Assembly (NCBI RefSeq): GCF_052324685.1
Contig: NC_135228.1
Coordinates: forward strand, 15,000,420 to 15,064,419
Length of the DNA: 64,000 nucleotides
Source: Brachyhypopomus gauderio
Lineage: Eukaryota > Chordata > Actinopteri > Gymnotiformes > Hypopomidae
Reading direction: 5' to 3'
Both the position numbers and the translations under genes were made by a program. Positions 24,388 through 36,394 of the stretch are shown here, one piece after another. The notes under the pieces are model-generated. The model saw only the letters and a list, made by a program, of their open reading frames with translations, was not told where the DNA came from and did no database searches. Positions within the stretch are counted from its first letter, which is position 1; the number at the start of each line of letters is the position of its first letter.

Positions 24388-26749
24388 ATATTTCAAAAAA
24401 TGACGAATTGCCACATTTTCACATTTTGTTGCAAATTCATGATTCAGTCCTGCACTCTCCCCCTGATTTTTACAAAATCACTAATTTTGCAGCCACTCCA
24501 AAATCCAGTCTATTGATGTTAGCATGGCAACTGAATGTAATTGTCCTTTTGTGACATATCCTTATATCGAGTGATAGAAAAAACATTCCATTCAACCATT
24601 CTACCACAAAATTAAAAAATTATGTTTGGTCTCGTGCATCCATATTATTTGAGTGGGTCTATACAATCATACTGTATATCAATCCCTGTGACTCAAAGCT
24701 GAAATGCCTGACCTATACACCACCAAAGCTAAATAATCAATCAGTAATAAGAAGCTTAAATATTCAAGATTTTGAAAACTGGAAGTTACTGTTTAAGGTA
24801 AGATCACCTGAAGTCTCCACTTGGTTAACTGAGTACATAAAGATTAACTTCCCTTGATACAATTGAACGAGTAAATTATAACAGTATAATCTGGGACAAG
24901 ATAATCAAATTAAGGATTAATGCAGCATATGTATGAGAGGTTACAGGATTAACTGCAAATGTTCAAGCCTGTTTATCTTTTGTTCAGTAGGCTGTTGGTT
25001 ATTTTCAATAAAAACGTTGATCTGTGCTGACAATAACTGTCCGATGTATTTTCTAGCCAATCAATAGACAAAGTAAACGCATCACTGTAAAATATGTGTG
25101 CAGCAACAAGTGCCACTAATGTGCATGGTTTCTTGAGAAAATCATTAGTCCTTTTTGTAGTTCACTTGTTTATTAACTACTTTTTTACCAAATCTTAGTC
25201 GATTGTAGTGAGGACGAAATAGAAAACAAATGCCAAGAACAAAATTAATTCCTACTGTCAGTCTTCAAAGGACCCATAAGAAACAGTCCACAATAGATCA
25301 TGTGAGAAAATATGATGAATCGAACCTTTGCATGGATGTGGGAGAGCATCAGTGTAGACCACTACAGCCCTGCACTGAGAGCATCTGGCACGCGTGGTAA
25401 AGATGGGAGTTCCCAAGACTGGCAGCGCCTCCACCATTCCAACTGACATCAAAAGAGGCTTCATTTTGTCATTACTCGTGTGTTGGTTATTAGATGTGAA
25501 TAGATGTTATGTATGCTCAGACAAGCCTGCCGCGTCACGTGGCGGTTCTGTGATAGAACAGGCGTGGCTCGGTGAGGCTCTCTGCCGGAGACGGGCACTC
25601 CTCAAGGAGATAGAACACTGCCACTGCACAGCAAACCCAGCGAGAACCTTCAGCCAGGAGAGTCCTGACTGCAGCAGTTCCGCAGATGAGTGAACAACCG
25701 GAGACCAAATCAGAGAAATTACAAATAACGTTTAATTGATAATCTTCAAGAGAATGATTTTCCCTTTTTTGAATGCAAAGCAACAACAACAAAACCAACC
25801 AGACATTAAAAAAATAATAAAATACATCAGCCTTACCACTGAATGACAAAGTGAAGATTTGTTAGCCAGATAAATAAACAATAAACTATAAATATTGCTT
25901 AGAATTTCAAAAGACAGTATTTCAGACAGTATGTGAATTTAAAAGGACATTAACTTAGTCAAAATGATCCTTGAGATGTGTGATCTCTCTATACCTGGAT
26001 AACTATGTCCTTATGTAACAGTGACCTCCATAGTTCACACATCTAAATGTTTACAGTTTATCTCTTACCATAATACACGTATAAAAATTCAGACTAAAAA
26101 GTACATAAGTAAAAATGTTGTCTAAAAGCAAACACACATAAAAATCCCTTTTGAATAAAAAGACATTAATTTACTAATGGAAGTTTGAACAGGTCATTGC
26201 ATTACCAACTATGGCTTTTGGCTTTAACAATAATGATTGGTTGATGCGCTCACATTTTCCACCTACCCACACTGGCCATTTTTAAAGGTTCACCTACACA
26301 CTTTATATAACCCACTAGCTCCCTCCGCTGGTCATCCAACCTCTACCCCATTCATTACTGACCAGAGGACTAATACTGACCAGCTGCTATTTGGGTGGTG
26401 TACCATTCCCTACTCAACTGTGATACTGACTCAAGGTGTTTTTAATGATGTAATGAACTACCAGGTGTTTTTAATTAGAGTGGTTTTAGGGTGGCGAATG
26501 TATCACAAACTGACTTCCTATTGTAAGGGCCTTAAATGCAGTGTTTAATTTCGCAAGGGTCCCAAATGAAATGTTTCATACTGTAAGTGCCTTAATTGCA
26601 ATGTAATTGCTTAAGTGCTATAATCAGTATAAAGTTAAAAATGTTTTAGCTGCCAGGATAAACAATAGAAAGCTTTTTAGTTCTTTTAAAGAAAGCAGAC
26701 AGGTGACTCAGGCTGGGCCAGTAATAACTGGATAGGAGAGCTATCAGTG
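24388..26749. other. Intergenic region between convergent actn3 and slc29a2
   Basis: Contains the untranslated 3' end of slc29a2 on its right side (minus strand; no polyadenylation hexamer could be chosen with confidence). Otherwise only short ORFs without recognisable motifs. Confidence 0.5.
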
Positions 26750-29700
26750 CTACAAGAGCTTCTTCAGACCAAAAGAGAGGGCGCCCCCAAGGGAGAGTCC
26801 CAAAGCCAGGAAGAAGGTCATCAGAGCCCCAGCTGTCTCTGCGTCTCTATACCCCACCAACCTATCGAGCACACAAAACAAATGACAATATGAGTTTGGC
26901 ATGAAGTTACCTCTGCATTTGGAATACAACACATTTCACAGTCTGTAACAACAATAACAGGTGGCTAAACCGATAATAACAACGGTATTCATGGTAAAAG
27001 CAAATAAGTACGTTTATGAGGTCTTAGTACTTACCGCGGTGCGTAAGACATGGAGAGACAGGCAAAGTACCCATTTGTCATGGCAAACAGTGACATCACA
27101 GTTATGTAGGCAAATTCATGCGTCAAAAGCGATGAGAGGTAGACGTGAGATGAAATGTTGCACAGCATGAGGACAGGGATGAAGATCACACGAGCGACCA
27201 CAAAGATCGGGAACAGACAGCTGTCTTTTGAGGGCTGGCACAAGAAACACAGACAAGTCTCAGACATATTGGCTGCCCAAAGTAGCACACAAGTGGCTAT
27301 AAATTATACTGTATGCAAACTAACACAGCAACAATTAAAAAAGCATTTCATTAGTTAATTACAGAATGTATGTTATGTGTCAAATTGATTTCATTTACAG
27401 ATGTCAAAGGTTCGTCAGGTAGACAGGAGACTTACCCACTGAAAAACTGAAGTGACACTTCGGCCAATCCAGTCCATCACGTTGAAGACCAGAAAGCAAC
27501 AAAGGGGAGTAAAAAACTTACCTGAGAGAGACAGAGAGAGCAGGTGAATGTATGGTGCTTACTGGCAACGTCTGTGGTCTTAGTTAAAGAGAATGTGGTG
27601 TAGCCAGTGCTGGAGACCTACCCCATTTCTCAGTAAATAGGCGATCTGGTTTCACAAGCACTGTAATTGCTGGGAAAACTGACAATGTGACCATGAAAAC
27701 ACATGTCACACACAAGGCCATCATCCAAATCTATAGACGGAGAAGACAGATAGGCTGCTTAGAGAAACTAACCTAGGACATTACCAACAGAGAATTTTAC
27801 AGATGTTGAATACCACAACGATCAGTTTTTCCATATACCTTTTTAAAAACCGCCACAACTGTAGATTTCCCTTCACACAACCCTTCCAGCTTCTCTTCCA
27901 CGTTCCTTGTGTGGAAAGCTTGGCGATCAGGTCCAGTTAACAAGCTCTCGCCATTACAGTCAGCATCACGGAGCTTCATCTTCATTAAGGTCACACTCTC
28001 TACACCAAGAAAAAAGGGTCAGGCAAAGTCCTTCAGTCTCAACTCAAGTCTTGTGTTTTCCAAAAGTGAGGCAGATGGATAAATTCATAGAAGCTCTGGC
28101 CACAGATTTTACATACCAGCCTGCTCTAAAACCTCTTGCTTTGTCTCCTCTTTGCTTGGTAGATTTTCTAAATAAAGACGAGCAGATTTCTGAAAAATAT
28201 GTAGCTCCATTAGTTATTACACGCTAATGTCACCCCGTCATTTTTAAGGATTAAGACAGTTGGTACTGTTGCGTGTTTCTGCACTGTGCCAGTTTTTCTG
28301 AAGTAAAGAATGCACCTACCAGGTGCGGCAGCAGGAGGTAACAGCACAGAGTGAGGAGTGTGGCACAGCACGGGGTAATGAAGTAGCCCAAAGCTGCGCT
28401 CTTGTTGTCCGTTTCAGCTGCGCACACAACCAAGGGCAAAAGTTTTTAGAGACAAGCTCATCCTTCAGCACTAGCCACCAGCTACACTAACAGGTAAACT
28501 GTTTGCAGATGCTTACAGATCTTCGAGATCAGCATGGCAACAGCAGAGAAGATGCCAGCTACAGCCTGGCCACTCATAAACAAGGAGTTGTACGTCTGAG
28601 GGAATTTCCCAACCAACCCAAACAGGCTTCCCTGCAGCACTGCTCCGAACACTAGAGAGAAAGAGTGGGGATTATTACTGTTATTGTACTGTTAACCCTG
28701 ATCTATGCCAATGCTAATCAAATAATGCTAGTGGTCTATTTATTTACATCAGGCCATAAAAGGACGGACATACTGTTGATGAACCAGATGGTTGTCATAG
28801 TGATGTAGAAGAAAAGATCCGGTTCCATTTTGACCTTCACTAAAGCAGCCGTGAGAAGGAAGAGCAGGAAGATTAATATCATGCTCCCTGCTATCCTCAT
28901 CCTCTCTGGAATACTGCAAAACAAAACGGAGATTACACGACAGTCCAGTACAACCTGAGACACGATCCGAGAGCAATGCTTCTACCCTCCTTGGAGACCC
29001 ACCGTCTCTACAGTCTAGTTCAAACAACAAGAATAACGACAGATACTCACTGCTGGTAGAGGAAAGAGTTCAGGAGAGTGAACACCAGCAAGGGAAGCTG
29101 GGAAATCAGCACGCACATGTTGTTAAACATGTATGGATCAGATGTCTGGGTGGTTTCTGAGGCATTGCCTGTTGTCGTATTTAGCTGCTCATTAAAATAC
29201 TGCAGAAACAAACAAAACAAACAAAAACAAACATTAAAAGTTCAGCAAATGTGCACACACACACACACAAAAATTACAAGTTCAGCAACTGCTGTCTCCA
29301 CAAACAGTTGTGAAGACAGCAGGCATCTTAGTTCTCTTACATCAAATGCAGTTATGAAGAAATTCCATGGCAGAAGAGTTCCCATGCCCAGGAGAAAGAA
29401 GATGGTGCCCACAAGGGCTCTGTCAGAGAAATATGGCTTTGTTAGTTTCTCTTTATCCAGGTTCACACTGTGAAAATCAGCCTTATTTTGCTGTTGCAAA
29501 TCACACCTCACATTCGAACTTGATTTGGCTGTGAGATGAGATCGGTGGACACAGAACTCACAATGTGACTTACTCAGATTATTTAGTGCCTCTGCAACCC
29601 AAGATGTTTAGTTTTAGGGTTTTTTTTAAGTTCTGGCACTGCCAGAAAATTTAGATCAAAGTCACAGAGTGGGAGAGACTCTATTAGGCTTAAATACAGC

Positions 29701-30079
29701 CACTAATAAGACCATGTCGTTGACACTCGTTGATGACGTACGCTGAATGTAGTCATTTCCTTTAATCACATATCTACCATTAGCAAATCTTCATTGAACA
29801 GTGTGACTTACAGTATCACATAGTTGGGCATATAATTCTGCCAACATTTTACTGGCATCCTCTCCCACAGACTGACATGTCTTATAAGACCAATGAAAGT
29901 GGTCAGTGCAGTGTAATTTGTCAGACAGCAGGGAATTCAGAAACCAAACAGCTGAATATGACTACAAGTCTTAACCATTTAAAATGTTCAGCTTAATCAA
30001 CTATTAATTGCATGTAATTTGCCTCTAGACAGATATAAGCTTATACTCACTTGTCTTCTGAAGCACATTTGATTTTCAT
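26750..30079 (-). CDS. slc29a2: Equilibrative nucleoside transporter (ENT family, SLC29)
   Basis: Twelve coding exons on the minus strand join in frame to 472 aa: 30079-30051, 29467-29341, 29199-29051, 28913-28774, 28651-28517, 28417-28320, 28189-28117, 27999-27839, 27730-27622, 27521-27436, 27234-27035, 26861-26750. ENT proteins carry nucleosides across the plasma membrane by facilitated diffusion through 11 transmembrane helices. TM1 has GMGTLLPWNFFITA (about 37-50). The first extracellular loop has sequons NTT and NAS. TM5 carries NSLFMSGQAVAGIF. A hydrophilic loop (about 227-304) precedes TM7. TM8 has the family signature FNVMDWIGRS (353-362). The C-terminus has AGALMTFFLALGLSLGGALSF. Human ENT1 and ENT2 are 456 aa, so length fits. 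The start (MKIKCASED) is a small exon with a good acceptor just before the ATG and a donor after it. Assignment to slc29a2 rather than slc29a1 rests mainly on neighbourhood with actn3 and rbm14, as in human 11q13. Confidence 0.88.
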
Positions 30080-31489
30080 CTTGCAAATCTGCCCCAAGAT
30101 AAAAACCAATAAATAGAACAAAATTAAAATGTTTATATGATTTACACATAGACCTTAACTAGAAACTTTAGAAAAGTCATCAAATCTGATAGTGACAGTA
30201 AACGTAATGCTGTATTTAGGCACATACATGCTAAAAGCACAGTTACACAGCTAAACCCATGTAAAGACCAGTTGTCCCCCTACTATGATGGACCAGCCTA
30301 CATCATCCTTACATAAGGACCCTTGAGGAAACTTGTGTTTAGCTAAGTTGGTCCAAAGCTACCTTAATGCTAGCCAACAAGCACACACACAGACACACAC
30401 ATTTAAGTCTTATTTAATAGCTAAAGTTAAGAGTAGCAAATAACCGTTACAATTTTAGTATACATATTTCTACACTGCAAAATTAAAAGAAGATACTGCT
30501 CAAGGGATGAGAAACCTTTTATTATAGCCGGCCATTACTCGCCCCCTGGTGTTCATTTGTATACATAACAGGAGGAATTTTATCATTGACCGTTATTCAT
30601 TTGGATCCCCAAATCATCTGAAAATGTTTTTAAATAATATGAAATCATGTATTTATGATTATGAAAAATGTATTTTCAGTTGTTAAGGTGGATAGCATGT
30701 CACGGACCACATTGTTGCCATGGATGTTAAATACATGTATAAATGTACAGTATATGTATTTATGTAATAAATTTAACGGAATCACGCGAGATTACGACGC
30801 AGCTTCGCCACGTGGACGGAGCCGGAGCCACGTGCGTCGTCCAGTCTCGCGTCTTACTTAATTTCTCGCGCCTTAAATTTTAAACCATGCTATACATCGT
30901 TAGATAGGTTATTTAGTGATGTATATTTAGCGAGCTGCTCTTAGGTTACACACGCAGGTTAGAAAGCAACAACATTTATTATGTGGCTACTGGGCTCTCC
31001 CCCCTGACAACCTCGTGCTGCCTTTTCAACAAGTCGATATACTGTATATGTCTAAAATCTAGGTAATAAAATGTTTTATAAATAAATTTTTAGTAATGTT
31101 TTATTCGTATTTACATATAACTAAAGGTACGTAACGTATTTTCATTGATTCCATATAAAAGCAGCTGTGAAGTTAAACCTCAACGTATGAATACTGAATG
31201 GACTCGTTTGCTGGTACACCAGTATAACTTTATGACTGATCTAAATTATGGGGTCTGTCTAGCTAATACGATAATGTCAACGAGATATTTCGATTAAACT
31301 GGTACACCCAGTTAATCGGCTGAGATAACTATGCCGTCTCAAACTCGCGGTACAGAAATATCTCGTTATTTATAGAATTGGAAGAAAAACCTTTTTGGCT
31401 GCCAGCGAAGCTAGTTAGGTTACACTACGTAAGGTATTTAATAAATTAGATCATTTTATATCTTCTGGATATCTGTGTAAATTACTCAC

Positions 31490-31530
31490 CTCTCCGAAGC
31501 CAAACAGTTGGTCGTTACAAATGGCGCGAT
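31490..31530 (-). promoter_or_regulatory. slc29a2: Probable untranslated first exon of slc29a2
   Basis: On the minus strand a strong donor (cggagag|gtgagtaat) occurs at 31490/31489. It would splice to the acceptor (cttggggcag) at 30089, nine bases before the start codon. The 5' end of the exon is unknown. The promoter would lie just above 31530; no TATA box is evident. Confidence 0.5.
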
Positions 31531-32989
31531 ATGATAATTTAAATATTAGGCGGGTCACACCAGCCTATCAAACAAATCCTTTTAGACAGTGAATTTATTT
31601 TAGATTTTCTATTTCTAGAATAGCATATTTTAAGGCGTGTTTAGGGACACAATATGCTATGGGGGAATATTTCACGTCATTTTTCATAAAAAACACATTA
31701 CTTCTGTTTCTGTTAAGAACAAGTTGTGGATTTAGGCCCTGGTTGCCCACTAGATGTCACTGTGGCGTGTGATGATTCGAACGTTTCACAAGATGAATAA
31801 TTTTCCGAATCATTTGATTCGATCTCCCAAAAGCCCCACATCACTAAACACTGATGCCACGAAGAGGCAGGAAGGCGTAGACGGAGCGCTTCTTTTGTGT
31901 TTTTGGTTACGTGCGTTTTCAAACGTTCATCCTGTCCTTAATATAAGCTCTGTTCTATCACTATCATGATACTGTTTGCTTTGAACAGGCCTGTGTTTAC
32001 CGACTTAAGGAATAAAACATGACTAAAGTTGTATATAAATAATTGTTCTTAATAATTCAGAGTGGATGTAATTTGACTTTTGGCTAATCAAATTTACAGA
32101 GTAATAGAGATACAGAAAAAGGAGAGAAAAGAAAATAATTTGAGGCCATGGAGTGTGGGCTTGGTACCATACATCACATGTATGGTGTTTTTGAAATGTC
32201 CCAGTCCCACACCGTCCCAAATTTTCTGGTCCTGAGAATTTATACATAAAGTTTTTAATGAATGAGTACTACTAGCAATAAGTAATAATAATAATAATAG
32301 TACTTTTATTACTTATTGTTGTTTCCTATTGGTACGTACACAGGGTAGCTCTTGTTGAGACTTTGAACTTTTCAGTTTGCAAAGCAAACTGAGCTGACGT
32401 GGGATTGTTTGAGGTACATTTGCTTTATGGGAAGTGGTGAGGGAGGTGTGAGTGAATCGTTTCACTGTGTTTTTTACCCTGTTTAGCATTACTCAGCTGG
32501 TTTTTTTTTGCAGTTGGTAAATTTTTTAGATTCTCAGTAAACCTTGGGAAAGATCTGGGTTTTGACATGATTTGACACTGTCAAGAGGTGCACATGGGGA
32601 ATAAATGTTTTATAAAGAATTATAAACTCATCTGTAGTTGAGGTCCTATGAACAGCTAGCTTTCCACAATAAACAGTGTTAGCATTATTTTTTGGGGTAG
32701 CATAAATACTATTCTATCATGATACACATTTCCTGGTCTTTGCACTGCAGATGCAATGTGACTTTTTACTGATAATATGAAGTGTTCATGCAGAACCAGC
32801 ATGACCTAGAATCTTCTAACACCTGTTTCTAGTAAAAGGAAGGAAGTTGCATTGTAGCAGAGCATTTCAAGTACATTACAAAATAAACTTGCAACTTCCG
32901 TATTTTACTCAAAGAGCCAAAAACAACTTTCTGTTTGTAAATGTTTTGTTTCCATGTAGCAAAATGCTTTGGATGGTGGAGCAGGAATA
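31531..32989. other. Intergenic DNA, no gene recognised
   Basis: AT-rich, with a short (TAA)n array near 32282-32300. No coding region supported. A gatgccac motif with surrounding gaatcatttgattcg-type palindromes near 31770-31860 looks like a dispersed repeat but I cannot bound it. Confidence 0.45.
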
Positions 32990-33540
32990 TGTTACTTGTT
33001 CCTGGTGTTGCAATCATTTGGGATCTTCTTCTGGTTATCTATTACTGCCATGTCGTTTCTTAGCATTTCCATTTTGTCATCGTGTATCTGGAAGTCCCAC
33101 AAGGATCTTAGCTCAGTCATTCTTCACTACCTTCACAGGTGTAACCTACTTTGACTTTGGGTCCTCAAGCCTGTACTTGACACAGATGTTTCTGCCTGCT
33201 TGGTCAGCCACGTGGTTATGGTGTTCCATATGCTCTGGTTTCTGTATGCTTTGCCTGCTAGCATCTTGCATCCAGCTGTTATGTGCTGGATTGTGTGCAT
33301 TCAAGGCCCTGTCTGATGTGACCCTGTCTGGTGTGGCCCTGTCTAAGCCTCTATCAATCTTATTCCTGTGCTGCTATGATTTGTACCTCCATGTTGTCTA
33401 AAATTTGAGCCTTTTCCAGCCATTTGTAGGACTTGCAGGTGGTACATGCTGTGCAGGGGTTTATCCTCCCGTGATGGTTCCCATCTTTGAGCTCATAAGT
33501 CCATGGCTCCCCTCCTTCTGCTTAGTGTATAATCTCTGAG
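32990..33540 (-). mobile_element. Decayed LINE fragment, restriction-like endonuclease end
   Basis: The minus strand encodes KWLEKAQILDNMEVQIIAAQE followed by stops, then ITAGCKMLAGKAY, then LWDFQIHDDKMEM and MAVIDNQKK. Further on, IPNDCNTRNK resembles the sequence that follows the endonuclease core. These are the familiar landmarks, in order, of the C-terminal part of fish non-LTR retrotransposons with a restriction-like endonuclease (R2/R4/Rex6-type). The segment that should hold the catalytic VID-type residues, between NQKK and IPND, is deleted. There are several stops and frameshifts, so this is a fossil. Family placement is from remembered motifs. Confidence 0.6.
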
Positions 33541-33605
33541 TGCTTGAGTTGGAATGAAACCCTCCAGGCATTACATCTTATTTATGCATAGAAACAACTT
33601 TGGGT

Positions 33606-33690
33606 GACCTGCAATAGTCGCTGATTCGACTATAGTCGACTATACCCCCTAGTCGACTATGAACGTCATAGTCGAATGTACCATTCTAAC
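33606..33690. repeat. Terminal-like repeat with TAGTCGACTA motifs (left part)
   Basis: Holds repeated palindromic tagtcgacta units. Related motifs (attcgactatgaaaatcc and tagttgaatacaac) lie at 40560-40645. The two may be ends of one hAT-like element now split by later insertions at 33.8-40.47 kb; the match is loose. Confidence 0.4.
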
Positions 33691-34828
33691 TACATGGGGG
33701 TGCCCAAGGATGCTGCTAAGCATTAGTTGTTACATGAAATGTCTTTGTTTTTGTTATATATAGCCTTTGTCAAATAAAATCATCCTAATTTCTGTTACAG
33801 TTTTTCCCAGTCGGTTTGGTTCATTTCTCACATCATGCTTTACATTGGCATCACAACTAGTGCATTTCTCAAAACAATTAGTGCAAACAGCAAAACTCAA
33901 TGAAATACCTGCAAAATCACATACTTCACTCAAAATTCTTTGTTTTTGCCCCAAAATCAAATATTTAGGTCAGTCGATTTGTCAGTGCCATCAGAATATC
34001 TAGTCTGTGTGCCATTGCCTATGAACAAGGCAGTCAAAATACTTAGTCACGTTGTCAGTGCAACTATAAGTCACAGTCATTGTAGACTGTATATTCTGAT
34101 GGAAACTAGCTAAGCTTTTGATTTCAAGAACGCTGCACATTCTGTGTTATATCAAATACATGGTACACACATACACACAAAACTACAGACGGAACACAGT
34201 TACACATGACTGTATGTGGGAGACTGATAGCAAGAAATTGGACTGGAATCAAATTTGTACAGCAATATTGTTTGACTGTATTGTTCGCACTGCAATTTGT
34301 TGACAAAAACACTGACTGAAATTCAGAAAAGACAGACAACTGACTGGAAAAACTGCAAAATTAGAAACTTATTCTACACATTCAAAACAACCTGAGCACA
34401 TACAGCCTCCTCTTGCTGTGTGAAAATTGAACCTCTGCTACCACTATGAGCTAGTCTCGATATCCTATATGGTATAGGAATGCAAAAATGCAACAAAAAA
34501 AAAAGAATAACATGTCAGAAAGTATGTCAATGTGCAGCACTACAGCAGAGAGCACATACATGTTTTCTCTATGAAATGTTTGAACGATTGAAGACACAGT
34601 TGATCTTCCAATATTCGGCTGCACCCAGCAACCAGCTTCAGCCATTGTGAGACCATGACTTACATGTAAAACATGGTCCACAATTGTTGCCCTTACTGTA
34701 TTTCACTGTTTTGTCCCCTCAGCCTTACACCACACAGTCTTACCCATCTACACCATATAGTCTTACCCCTCTACACCACAGTCTTACTTCTCCTATTGAC
34801 TGTTCACCCTATACATGGCCTTGTCTTT

Positions 34829-35456
34829 TGTGGGGATGTGCCTTGGGGTAGACGCCACTCCACGGTTTACACTCTGAGAGACCAGGGTTCTCCCCGAAAA
34901 GATCAGGCCGGACTCCGAAGTAAACTTCACCCAGATTTTAATCAGTGCAACAAACGTGAACATAGTCCCTCGGATCAGATAAAATAATAGTAAAACCTCG
35001 TGCAATAAAAGGCTCTGGCGACACGTCGGGGCACACTCGTTACCCCTCCGGGAAGGTCGTTCCTTAATAGATCTTCTGTTCGGCCTTTTAAACGAGTAGC
35101 CCCGCCCCCAACCTTGTTAGACTGAACCAACATCTTGGAGCGGGACCACACGCGCCGCCTGTTGGAACATCTATGCAATACACATGAACATGATAATACA
35201 CCATTGTTTGTTAATCACATCCTGCATGGTTATGATCTCCTGTCTTTCCCTTGTCCTCCTCCTACAGGATCAGTAGGACCCGTCTCCCCCCCTCTACTGC
35301 CGACCGTGGGCTCTACCGGCCAGCACCAGGGAAGCCCTGGAAGACGGTCCTCCCCCCCCTGAGGACATAGGACATCCGGTGAGCTATTAATCTGCATACC
35401 CATACATATACATACACACAGTCCAGGTGATGGGTCAAGTCTCTGACCCCATCACA
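34829..35456 (-). repeat. 3' LTR of the deleted Gypsy element
   Basis: A 628-bp repeat with TG...CA ends on the minus strand (tgtgatggggtc... to ...tccccaca), immediately after the polypurine tract. Confidence 0.8.
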
Positions 35457-35486
35457 CAACCCCCCCCCCCCCCCCCCTTCAGCTAG

Positions 35487-36090
35487 TCACTCGGTAGAGG
35501 GACGTGAGAGGAAGTCCGCAGGCACATTTTGAGTTCCCTTCCGGTACCGCACCTGAAACTTAAAAGGTTGTAAAGACAAATACCAACGGGTAATCCGTGC
35601 ATTGGTGTCTTTCATCCTCTGCAGTGCACGATGATCAGTCTCTAAGATGAAATCAGACCCCATCAGGTAGTATTTCAGAGAATCAAGGGCCCACTTCACG
35701 GCTAGAGCCTCCTTCTCCACTGTTGAGTAGTTCATCTCCCTCGGAAACAGCTTCCTACTAATGAACAGAATTGGTCTCCGTGCATCAACATCCCCTTGAG
35801 GCAGCACTGCCCCCAGGCCATGACCCGATGCATCTGTCTGGACCACGAACTGCTTCTCGAAGTCTGGGCTACACAGAACTGGCTCTGCACACAAACACTG
35901 TTTAAGATCATTAAAGGCAACATCACATTCTTCTGTCCATTTTACCTTTTGAGGCTTGTCCTTTTTGGTCAAATTAGTCAGTGGCGCCGCTCTATTGGAG
36001 AAGTCCGGAATGAATCTCCGGTACCAGCCAACCAGACCTAGAAAGGATCTCACCTGCCTCTTTGTGGTTGGAACCGGTGTTCTCCTGACC
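35487..36090 (-). pseudogene. Gypsy pol fragment (RT connection and RNase H)
   Basis: An open minus-strand frame of about 200 aa. It contains RSFLGLVGWYRRFIPDF, typical of the end of Gypsy reverse transcriptase, then VVQTDASGHGLGAVL and the RNase H-region motifs NYSTVEKEALAVKWAL and LETDHRAL, and ends NVPADFLSRPSTE. The ORF's first residues (MMGSET) are translated from the LTR scar, not from pol. Integrase is absent, and RNase H is followed directly by a stop and the polypurine tract. The active-site YxDD motif of RT is lost. Confidence 0.85.
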
Positions 36091-36394
36091 GTCTCTGACC
36101 CCATCACATCTTTCCATTATGAGACTTTGTGATACTGCCGTGTTTAGCGTCTATAAATGTTTGCCAATTAGGCTACAGTAAAGGTTCATGAGATGCACCT
36201 CTGACCTGTGGTTGAGACCATTGGTTGATCTAAGCCTTCACCAATTCCCTTTCTTACTGTAACTGAATGTTCACTTGCAAACAATTTAATCAAATTAGAA
36301 TAAATTACCAAAATGTAACAAAAAAATTAACTAAATAAATATAAAATGATGCCGTAGAGATTATGACAACATGTTCAGCACTTTTGCATATAAT

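Larger units (their letters stand above)
34829..36108 (-). mobile_element. Internally deleted Ty3/Gypsy element with 5-bp target duplication
   Basis: The element runs from tgtgggga at 34829 to catcaca at 36108 and is flanked by TCTTT on both sides (34824-34828 and 36109-36113). Read on the minus strand it consists of the first 18 bases of a 5' LTR (36108-36091), part of pol (RT thumb/connection and RNase H), a G-rich polypurine tract (poly-C on the plus strand, 35459-35477), and a complete 3' LTR (35456-34829). The 18-bp LTR start is identical at both ends. Most of the 5' LTR, the primer-binding site, gag, protease and most of RT are deleted. Confidence 0.85.
33770..36380 (-). mobile_element. 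Tc1-like transposon relic, interrupted by an LTR element
   Basis: At 34681-34560 the minus strand encodes DHVLHVSHGLTMAEAG then VQPNIGRSTVSSIVQTF, the helix-turn-helix DNA-binding part of a fish Tc1/mariner-type transposase. Upstream on that strand (34720-34823) lies a degenerate repeated segment where such proteins carry an Arg/Gly-rich N-terminus. The catalytic DDE region is absent. The LTR element at 34829-36108 is inserted in it with a TCTTT duplication, so 36114-36380 should be the other flank of the same relic. The outer ends are approximate. Confidence 0.55.

Noticed and set aside
32847..33401. 184-codon plus-strand ORF rich in Cys and Leu
   Set aside because: It is antisense to a LINE fossil whose minus-strand motifs are clearly recognisable.
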